Source: Chloroflexota bacterium (GTDB lineage Bacteria; Chloroflexota; UBA6077). From it: a DNA stretch of 6,869 nucleotides. Positions 1 to 4,066 of this stretch are shown piece after piece. The translations under genes and the position numbers were made by a program. Below the pieces are notes generated by a model, which saw only the letters and a list, made by a program, of their open reading frames with translations, was not told where the DNA came from and searched no databases. Each line of letters starts with the position of its first letter. The stretch's first letter is position 1. Location of the stretch: assembly GCA_021786215.1 (NCBI GenBank), contig JAJYNT010000015.1, positions 1 through 6,869 on the forward strand. The letters are read 5' to 3'.

Positions 1-149
1 ACCCGGGGTTCATGGCGAACGAAAGCCTCGAGGGCTGCACCGCCATCGGCGACGATCACGACTTGATAGCCGTCCCTCTCCAGGTACAGCTTCAGCAGTT
101 CGGAGATCTTCGGTTCGTCCTCCACCACCAGGATCGTCTCTCTGACCAT
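1..149 (-). CDS. Response regulator, receiver domain N-terminus (partial, cut by window edge)
   Basis: Only the first 49 codons are visible. They read as the start of a CheY-like receiver domain: a hydrophobic first strand (ILVVEDE, residues 6-12) ending in the acidic pair E10-D11 that helps bind Mg2+, then PKISELLKLYLERDGY (helix 1) and a second strand (QVVIVADG). The phospho-acceptor Asp and any output domain lie outside the window. The 'VEDEPKI' wording is common in OmpR/PhoB-type regulators, but the subclass cannot be fixed from this much. The ATG at 149-147 is preceded by GAGGAGG, with only two bases between them, so the spacing is tight. No in-frame start lies between this ATG and the first strand. 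The gene is divergent from holA and has its own promoter in the shared gap. It probably acts in a two-component phosphorelay; the partner kinase is not in view. Confidence 0.88.
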   Translation of the reverse strand, partial: MVRETILVVEDEPKISELLKLYLERDGYQVVIVADGGAALEAFVRHEPR

Positions 150-188
150 GGCCTCCTCTGTGGACTCGACATTCTATTCGCTGGTTCG

Positions 189-197
189 ATTATACCA
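189..197 (-). promoter_or_regulatory. Extended -10 promoter for the response regulator gene
   Basis: Read on the minus strand, 197-189 is TGG followed by a perfect TATAAT, an extended -10 (TG-n-TATAAT). No good -35 sits at 17 bp; a TTCACA is present 20 bp upstream (220-215). The predicted start of transcription is near 182, giving a leader of about 33 nt before the ATG at 149. An imperfectly centred inverted repeat (CTGGT 181-185, ACCAG 194-198) flanks the -10 and could be an operator, but it is short. Confidence 0.6.
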
Positions 198-227
198 GTG
201 GATAGCGAAGAAGATGTGAAGGTGCTC

Positions 228-256
228 TCGACGCCCGATCTGCCCCGCGGTATGAT
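228..256 (+). promoter_or_regulatory. Probable holA promoter giving a leaderless mRNA
   Basis: TCGACG (228-233, four of six matches to TTGACA) lies 17 bp before TATGAT (251-256, five of six matches to TATAAT). The holA ATG begins at 266, nine bases after the -10, so transcription would start at or within about three bases of the start codon. This agrees with the absence of any Shine-Dalgarno sequence before the ATG. The assignment is inferred from sequence only. Confidence 0.45.
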
Positions 257-265
257 TCCCCCACT

Positions 266-1306
266 ATGGCAGGATCACCCAAAGCTAACTGGATATATCT
301 CTTCCATGGTGAGGATGAGCTCTCCTCGTGGGAGGCGGTTCAGGGGCTGGTAGCCCGCATGAAGGACTCCCCACTCTGGGAGTACAACATCGCCTCCTTC
401 GACGGGGAAAAGCTGGCTCTCTCCGAGCTGGTAGCTTTCTGCCAGACGGTCCCGTTCATGGCCGACAAGCGGTTGGCGATTGTGAATCATCTCATTTCGC
501 GGTTGGGGGACTCCGGCAGGGGAGACGGGGGGCGGGACGACCCGAAACAGGAGCGAGCCGCCAGAGGGAGCAAGAAGGCCCTGCTGGAGGGCATCCTGGA
601 GCTTCTGCCGTCGGTGCCCGAGTTCTGCCGGTTGGTTTTCGTGGAGGAGCAGTTGATCCCCGAGAGGGATCCGATCCTCCAGACGATCCGCGATCTGGGG
701 GGATACGTGAGGGTCCATCGGTTGGAAGAGGGCGGCACTTCGGCCTGGATCAGGGGCAGAGCCTCCCGGATCGGCTGCAAGTTTTCGCCGGAGGCGGTCG
801 AGGAGCTGGCCGCGGCGGTGGGACCCAACGCGCGGTTGCTGAACAGCGAGATGGTGAAGCTGGCGACCTACTGTGGGGACCGGGTCATTTCCCCGACGGA
901 TGTGGCGGAGTTGGTGCCGGATGCTCGGAAGGCCAACGTGTTCACCATGGTGGAAGCAGTGGGGCTGCGGCAGCGGGAGGTTGCGCTGCGGGAGCTGCGA
1001 AAGCTGCTGTCGGAGGGGGATCATCCACTGAGGGTGATGGCCATGGTGGTTCGGCAGTTCAGGCTGCTGATCCAGGTGAAGGAGTTGTCGGAGGGCGGAG
1101 CGTCACAGGACGAGATCAGCAGAAGGGCGGGGGTGCCCTTCCGTGGTGTCACAAATCTTCAGAGACAGGCTCGAAACTTCAGCTTCCAGCAGTTGGAGCA
1201 GATCTACCGCCAGTTGCTGGACTACGACGTGCAAGTGAAGACCGGCGCTAAGGATCCCGAATCGGCCCTGGAGCTGCTGGTCGCGGAGCTAAGCAGCTTT
1301 GCCTAA
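266..1306 (+). CDS. holA: DNA polymerase III subunit delta
   Basis: The 346-residue product is close to the usual length of the clamp-loader delta subunit (about 340). Delta opens the beta sliding clamp when the clamp-loader complex loads it onto primed DNA at the replication fork. The N-terminus (WIYLFHGEDE, residues 9-18) matches the family opening, a degenerate AAA+ P-loop region that does not bind ATP. A 'TVPFMADKRLAIVNH' block follows near residues 60-75. The C-terminal collar domain runs from about residue 224 (NVFTMVEAV) through 'RVMAMVVRQFRLLIQVKEL' to 'KTGAKDPESALELLVAEL', all typical of HolA. A very charged, Gly/Arg/Asp-rich insertion at residues 79-104 looks like a disordered linker. 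The start lacks a Shine-Dalgarno site, but no later in-frame start precedes the conserved strand. The stop codon overlaps that of convergent lexA. Assignment is firm at family level. Confidence 0.93.
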   Translation: MAGSPKANWIYLFHGEDELSSWEAVQGLVARMKDSPLWEYNIASFDGEKLALSELVAFCQTVPFMADKRLAIVNHLISRLGDSGRGDGGRDDPKQERAARGSKKALLEGILELLPSVPEFCRLVFVEEQLIPERDPILQTIRDLGGYVRVHRLEEGGTSAWIRGRASRIGCKFSPEAVEELAAAVGPNARLLNSEMVKLATYCGDRVISPTDVAELVPDARKANVFTMVEAVGLRQREVALRELRKLLSEGDHPLRVMAMVVRQFRLLIQVKELSEGGASQDEISRRAGVPFRGVTNLQRQARNFSFQQLEQIYRQLLDYDVQVKTGAKDPESALELLVAELSSFA

Positions 1307-1929
1307 AGCTGCCTGATAACCGCGACGACTTTTCCCTGAACCCTCAGCTCGGTATGGGCGACATAGATGGGCTCCATGGTGGAGTTGGCCGGCTGCAGGC
1401 GAATCCGATCCTTCTCTCGATAGAGTCGCTTAAGGGTCACCCTGCCCTCCGATGTGGGGCCGTCTGTGAGCAGCGCAACCACTATGTCGCCGTCGTCGGC
1501 GCTTTCCCGCGGGCGGACCACCACTAGATCGCCATCGTCGATCAGGTCCTCGATCATCGATCTTCCTTTGACCTGGAGGGCGTAGCACCCTTCCTCGCAG
1601 ATTCGGGCCGAGAGTTCCAGTTCCTCGTGATGGCCCTGCAGGGCTTCGATTGGCTCGCCCGCGGCGATCTTGCCCATGATGGGCACCGTGATCGACCCGT
1701 GGTTGCGACTGGGTGGTGCAGCAGTGAGTTCGATCCCGCGGGAAACGTCCGGGTCTCGGCGCAGATAGCCCAAACGCTCGAGGAGCCGCAGGTTGTAGTC
1801 GACCACGGAAGTGGAGGAGATGCTGGCATCCTGGCCGATCTCTCGGATGGTGGGGGGATAGCCGTGGCGCTGCTGGAATCGAGCGATGAAGTCCAGGATT
1901 CGTCGCTGTCGCTCGGATAGTGGGCGCAT
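1303..1929 (-). CDS. lexA: LexA SOS repressor (S24 family autopeptidase)
   Basis: This 208-aa protein has the full LexA layout. Residues 1-70 form the DNA-binding winged helix (RPLSERQRRILDFI, then PPTIREIG and SSTSVVDYNLRLLERLGYL). The C-terminal half is the latent peptidase, with the scissile Ala90-Gly91 bond in 'KIAAGEPIEA', catalytic Ser124 in 'GRSM' and catalytic Lys167 in 'VTLKRL'. LexA represses DNA-repair genes and cleaves itself when RecA filaments form on single-stranded DNA. All catalytic residues are present, so it should be active. I chose the ATG at 1929-1927 because GGAGG lies six bases upstream and the protein then begins with the standard 'MRPLSERQ'. An upstream GTG at 1947 would place that ribosome site inside the coding region. 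The gene is preceded by its own operator and is therefore predicted to be autoregulated. Confidence 0.96.
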   Translation of the reverse strand: MRPLSERQRRILDFIARFQQRHGYPPTIREIGQDASISSTSVVDYNLRLLERLGYLRRDPDVSRGIELTAAPPSRNHGSITVPIMGKIAAGEPIEALQGHHEELELSARICEEGCYALQVKGRSMIEDLIDDGDLVVVRPRESADDGDIVVALLTDGPTSEGRVTLKRLYREKDRIRLQPANSTMEPIYVAHTELRVQGKVVAVIRQL

Positions 1930-1954
1930 GACCTTCCTCCGCAACACAGAAAGA

Positions 1955-1978
1955 GCCGTAGAACGAACGTTCTACGGC
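1955..1978 (-). promoter_or_regulatory. SOS box (LexA operator) at the lexA transcription start
   Basis: This is a perfect inverted repeat with 10-bp arms (GCCGTAGAAC and GTTCTACGGC) separated by four bases (GAAC). Its core GAAC-N4-GTTC is the operator type known from Gram-positive bacteria and Chloroflexota, not the CTGT-N8-ACAG type of Enterobacteria. It begins directly after the -10 box and covers the predicted start site. LexA bound here should block RNA polymerase, giving negative autoregulation released by DNA damage. Confidence 0.9.
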
Positions 1979-2007
1979 ATTCTATCCGCCCGCTGCCCGC
2001 ATGTCAA
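1979..2007 (-). promoter_or_regulatory. lexA promoter
   Basis: Read on the minus strand, a perfect -35 TTGACA (2007-2002) is followed after exactly 17 bp by -10 TAGAAT (1984-1979). The predicted start of transcription is near 1972, inside the SOS box, leaving a leader of about 43 nt before the lexA ATG. It is one of the two strongest sigma-70-type promoters in the window, consistent with a gene that is mostly held off by a repressor. Confidence 0.88.
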
Positions 2008-2091
2008 GGGTTGGATGCGCCGGATACGCTGCCAGACTTATCACCAATCATGCGTAGCGTGCCGCACCACAGAAACCTGGTCTGGGATCTC

Positions 2092-2120
2092 AGCGGACTA
2101 TGCGGCCAGAGATCTCCGCT
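2092..2120 (-). terminator. Possible weak terminator hairpin after rpsT
   Basis: AGCGGA (2092-2097) can pair with TCCGCT (2115-2120) around a 17-nt loop, overlapping the rpsT stop codon. There is no T-tract on the minus strand after it. The stem is short, so termination here is only possible; some rpsT transcripts may read on into lexA, which is downstream in the same direction. Confidence 0.2.
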
Positions 2121-2397
2121 ACGCCGTGGCTGCCTTTTCGGCCTTGGCCAGCCGCTTCATCAGGCGCGACTTTCGCCTGGCAGCGGCGTTCTTGTGGATG
2201 GCCTTCTTGTTGGCGGCCTTATCCAAGGCGCTGCTTGCCCTCTGAACTTCGCTCTTGGCGACGTCCAAACGACCGGCATCGATGTCATTGCGTGCCGTCT
2301 TGACCAGGGTCTTCAGCTCGGTTCGTATCGGCTGATTCTGCTTTCGCCTCTTGAGCGCAACCCGGATCATTTTGATGGCAGACTTAGTGTTGGCCAA
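2119..2397 (-). CDS. rpsT: 30S ribosomal protein S20
   Basis: The 92-residue product (87 in E. coli) is S20, which binds 16S rRNA in the body of the small ribosomal subunit and is needed for efficient assembly and initiation. It opens with the family signature 'MANTKSAIKMIRVALKRR', continues through 'RTELKTLVKTARNDI' and ends with 'KAANKKAIHKNAAARRKSRLMKRL'. The composition is very rich in Lys, Arg and Ala, as expected for a helical-bundle rRNA binder. The start codon is TTG at 2397-2395, fixed by the conserved N-terminus; no ATG or GTG is available nearby. A Shine-Dalgarno GAGGTGA lies four bases upstream. The gene stands alone, upstream of lexA on the same strand. I could not find a convincing promoter for it. 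Confidence 0.95.
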   Translation of the reverse strand: MANTKSAIKMIRVALKRRKQNQPIRTELKTLVKTARNDIDAGRLDVAKSEVQRASSALDKAANKKAIHKNAAARRKSRLMKRLAKAEKAATA

Positions 2398-2608
2398 ACT
2401 GTCACCTCTTCCGCGGGGTTCACAACATCACATAAATCGACCCAGCGTATTCGACAGCTGCTCTGCCGGAGCAGACCGCCGACGTTGGGCCAGCCATATC
2501 CAGTGGCAGAAACTGATGTTACAGCAATCTGGCCCTCTTGTCCAGCATCGAAACCGTGAACTGTGTAGATCCTTCCATACATGCGCGTTTGTCTCGACTT
2601 CTGCCGTA
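2398..2608. other. Gene-free stretch upstream of rpsT
   Basis: I see no convincing gene here. The open frames on both strands lack family resemblance and run into rpsT in another frame. On the minus strand this must hold the rpsT leader and promoter, but no clear -35/-10 pair is visible; the best is a poor TGTCGA with TATGTG (2456-2429). A short hairpin (CTGCTC 2458-2463, GAGCAG 2469-2474) would lie in the rpsT leader. On the plus strand the right end runs into the promoter at 2609. Confidence 0.4.
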
Positions 2609-2636
2609 TTGACACGGTCCGCAAGAAGAGTATAGT
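2609..2636 (+). promoter_or_regulatory. Strong promoter for the structured leader and two-gene operon
   Basis: A perfect -35 TTGACA (2609-2614) is followed after 16 bp by -10 TATAGT (2631-2636). Transcription should start near 2643. No gene begins for another 280 bases, so the promoter drives a long untranslated leader or a separate small RNA. Confidence 0.75.
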
Positions 2637-2642
2637 AGCTGG

Positions 2643-2924
2643 CATAGGAACATGTTTGCGATAGCTTCTGCTATGGTGGTGACGGCAGGTAGGACGCACC
2701 AACCGTTGGCGAAGTGAGCCCGCCCAATGCGCCCGCCTGAGCCACTCAGGCGGGCGCGCCGTTAGTCCACCGGGAGGGGGTGAAGAGCGACTTTTCGAAT
2801 CTGCCGTCTTCGGTGGCCGTTAGTTAGCTACCCGGCCAGAGGTGGATCCGCCGGCCGCGGCCAGAGTTTCTCGGGGGACCGCTGCCGCGTATCGGGATGG
2901 CATTTTCAGGCGGGAGGTAGAGAG
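2643..2924 (+). ncRNA. Unidentified structured RNA: long 5' leader or small RNA
   Basis: This roughly 280-nt stretch lies between the predicted transcription start and the first gene of the operon, and is dense in potential stems. In order: ATAGC/GCTAT (2661-2665 with 2670-2674); a perfect 13-bp GC-rich stem with a 3-nt loop (2729-2741 with 2745-2757); nested CCACCG/CGGTGG (2767-2772 with 2811-2816) enclosing GAAGA/TCTTC (2782-2786 with 2807-2811, sharing base 2811); and a GC-rich region at 2832-2865. The 9-mer GCCGTTAGT occurs at 2758-2766 and 2816-2824, bracketing the nested stem. I do not recognise it as SRP RNA, RNase P RNA, tmRNA or a tRNA. It may be a cis-regulatory leader, an attenuator, or a short RNA ending at the 13-bp hairpin. 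Confidence 0.4.
2729..2757 (+). terminator. 13-bp perfect hairpin inside the leader (attenuator or terminator candidate)
   Basis: GCGCCCGCCTGAG (2729-2741) pairs perfectly with CTCAGGCGGGCGC (2745-2757) around a 3-nt loop. It is the longest perfect stem I found in the window. No T-tract follows on the plus strand, and none on the minus strand, so a classical intrinsic terminator is not shown. If it terminates, the RNA from 2643 would be about 115 nt; if not, it is a core stem of the leader. Confidence 0.4.
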
Positions 2925-3170
2925 ATGGGCAAGCTGAGACTGCTATCGATCAAGGGAGACCGAACCGTTCTGTGGGATCAGAAGCAGGCGGAGACAGGGG
3001 ATCCAGAAGCAGAACGGGCCGTGCGGGAGGCGGAACGCATCTTCCACGAGGCGTTGCGGAACGGCGCCACCGCCTTTCGGGTGAGCCCGGACACGCCGGC
3101 CACAAGGATAGACCGGTTTGAACCGGATGCGGACCAGATCGTCGTGGTGCCGAGGGTGGCCGGCGGATGA
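2925..3170 (+). CDS. Uncharacterised 81-aa protein with C-terminal Gly-Gly
   Basis: I do not recognise a named family. The protein begins with a likely beta strand (KLRLLSIKGDRTVLWD), followed by a charged helix (PEAERAVREAERIFHEALRNG, about residues 27-47), a strand (TAFRVS) and a final strand (DQIVVVPRVAGG) ending in a di-glycine at the C-terminus. It has no signal peptide or membrane segment, so it is likely cytoplasmic. The last residues resemble the tails of MoaD and ThiS sulfur carriers ('...FPPVxGG'), and the length equals that of E. coli MoaD. The rest does not obviously follow MoaD, so a beta-grasp carrier is only a hypothesis. The start has a strong GGGAGGT six bases upstream. The stop overlaps the next start codon as ATGA, indicating translational coupling. 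The codon pattern and ribosome site support a real gene. Confidence 0.8.
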   Translation: MGKLRLLSIKGDRTVLWDQKQAETGDPEAERAVREAERIFHEALRNGATAFRVSPDTPATRIDRFEPDADQIVVVPRVAGG

Positions 3171-3619
3171 CGGATTTCCAGCAGGGACCACAGTTCTTGG
3201 TGTTGGCCTGCATCTTGATGTTCGTGGTGGTGTGGAAGCTGTGGTGCCGGTACTACCTGTTCCCGTATCAGGAGACGGATCCTGAGGCGGAGAGCCGGTC
3301 GACGGCTTTGCTGCGGGAGCTGCTTTCGGGAAGCGAGCAGCAGCAGCTACAACAGGCAGGCTACCTGATGGTGCCCAGTCGCAAGGTGGCGGGGCGCCTC
3401 TATCGGGTGCCCATGCGACCAGGCTGGGTGGATGTCTACGAGTCGGACCGGCTGGCCATGAGGGTGTGCGTCGAGCCGGTGGAGCATCTACCTCAGGCAG
3501 ATGTGGTGCTGATGCACAAGCTGATGATCGAGGCCAACGAGCAGGATTACCTGCGCACCGCGAATATCGTGTACGTGCGGCCGCCTGACGGGCAGAGGTG
3601 GCGACGGCCGCGACGCTGA
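3167..3619 (+). CDS. Uncharacterised 150-aa protein with one N-terminal membrane segment
   Basis: No named family is recognised. Residues 10-27 (FLVLACILMFVVVWKLWC) form one membrane helix or anchor; basic residues right after it (K24, R28) suggest that the C-terminal part faces the cytoplasm. The soluble part has a helix with a Gln run (residues 48-63), then a conserved-looking core: 'GYLMVPSR' (65-72), 'LYRVPMRPGWVDVYE' (78-92), 'CVEPVEHLPQADVVL' (101-115) and 'KLMIEANEQDYLRTAN' (118-133). I recall uncharacterised bacterial proteins with a similar C..P...LP..D..L..K..IE pattern, but no function. The C-terminus (QRWRRPRR) is basic. The start overlaps the upstream stop by 4 bp (ATGA), so the two proteins are probably made together and may interact. 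A GC-rich hairpin follows 13 bp after the stop. Confidence 0.8.
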   Translation: MTDFQQGPQFLVLACILMFVVVWKLWCRYYLFPYQETDPEAESRSTALLRELLSGSEQQQLQQAGYLMVPSRKVAGRLYRVPMRPGWVDVYESDRLAMRVCVEPVEHLPQADVVLMHKLMIEANEQDYLRTANIVYVRPPDGQRWRRPRR

Positions 3620-3631
3620 GACTAACGCTGC

Positions 3632-3654
3632 GGGGGCGACACGGGCTCGCCCCC
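3632..3654 (+). terminator. GC-rich terminator-like hairpin after the two-gene operon
   Basis: GGGGGCGA (3632-3639) pairs perfectly with TCGCCCCC (3647-3654) around a 7-nt loop, starting 13 bases after the stop of the 150-aa gene. No T-tract follows. Its position right after the last gene of the operon supports a role in 3'-end formation. Confidence 0.55.
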
Positions 3655-3742
3655 CCGGCCCTCTCGATCTCGGGCGTCGGGCCAAACCCCAAGGTATTTG
3701 CTGCCCTGGCGGCTCACTGCCCCTCTCCGCCTTCCTTATTCT

Positions 3743-3940
3743 GGTTGCAGCCGGCGCGGCGCACATTTCCGGGCGAAGCCTGGCGAAGGTCCGTAGGAGC
3801 TGGCTCCTGCCAGCGATACTACCGCGGGCGAGAGGCTACCGAACCTCCGTCACCAGGTCTGTCGCCGGCGGGAGCTGGCTCCTACACATGCCCCGCTCTC
3901 GGAACCCTGCGCCACACCCGGTTGCAGCCGGCATTTCCGG
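3743..3940. repeat. Direct repeats bracketing the REP-like pair
   Basis: GGTTGCAGCCGGC followed by ATTTCCGG occurs twice in the same orientation, at 3743-3772 and 3920-3940. In the left copy the two blocks are separated by nine extra bases (3756-3764); in the right copy they are adjacent. The REP-like inverted pair lies between them. The layout could mark a mobile or duplicated unit. The right copy ends 19 bp before the lepA -10 box. Confidence 0.6.
3793..3885. repeat. Inverted pair of REP-like palindromes (REPIN-like)
   Basis: A 25-nt unit at 3793-3817 (plus strand) starts GTAGGAGC, contains GCTCC, and ends GCC-A-GCGAT; it folds as GCTGGC-TCCT-GCCAGC. A second unit at 3885-3861, read on the minus strand, matches it at 20 of 25 positions, and all five differences are transitions. 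Two such units in opposite orientation about 40 bp apart have the architecture of REPINs, which are moved by RAYT (REP-associated tyrosine) transposases. The GTAGGAG head with a following GC hairpin and GAT tail recalls pseudomonad REPs. No transposase gene is in the window. Confidence 0.65.
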
Positions 3941-3956
3941 CAAGTCGCCGATGCTG

Positions 3957-3965
3957 TGATATAAT
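3957..3965 (+). promoter_or_regulatory. lepA promoter (extended -10)
   Basis: TGA followed by a perfect TATAAT (3960-3965) makes an extended -10 element. The hexamer 17 bp upstream (CCGGCA, 3937-3942) is a poor -35 and overlaps the end of the right-hand direct repeat. Transcription should start near 3972, about 95 nt before the preferred lepA start. Confidence 0.65.
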
Positions 3966-4066
3966 AAGTAGCTGATCGGGCAAGATCGGGGTCCGGAGGC
4001 GCGATCCCTGTTGTGGATGTCGCCACTGGACCTCATTTTATCGAGTCTACTGAGGTGCCTAATCGG

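Noticed and set aside
275..1251. Long open frames on the minus strand and in a second plus frame across holA
   Set aside because: They are high-GC shadow frames with low-complexity Gly/Arg/Pro translations and no family resemblance, while holA matches its family end to end.
1303..1947. Longer lexA starting at GTG 1947
   Set aside because: It would put the GGAGG ribosome site within the gene and add six residues before the standard MRPLSERQ start.
2367..2702. Minus-strand open frame of 111 codons in the gap upstream of rpsT
   Set aside because: It overlaps the start of rpsT in another frame, has no family resemblance and no clear ribosome site, and its left part overlaps well-supported coding sequence.
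2643..2757. SRP RNA, tmRNA, RNase P RNA or 6S RNA as identity of the leader
   Set aside because: None of the signature sequences (GGUCAGGUCCGGAAGGAAGC-like apex, tmRNA 3' TTCGATTCC arm, GAGGAAAGTCC) is present, and the stems are in series, not one long hairpin as in 6S RNA.
2788..2806. TTTTCGAATC resembling a tRNA T-loop
   Set aside because: The flanking bases cannot form a T-stem, and no D-arm, anticodon arm or acceptor stem fits around it.
2832..2865. AGAGGTGGATCCGCC looked like a T-box sequence (AGGGTGGNACCGCG)
   Set aside because: Key bases differ, no specifier stem features were found upstream, and the downstream genes are not aminoacyl-tRNA synthetase or amino acid genes.
3793..3885. 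CRISPR array
   Set aside because: Only two units, in opposite orientation, with imperfect identity and no regular spacers; the REP/REPIN pattern explains them better.
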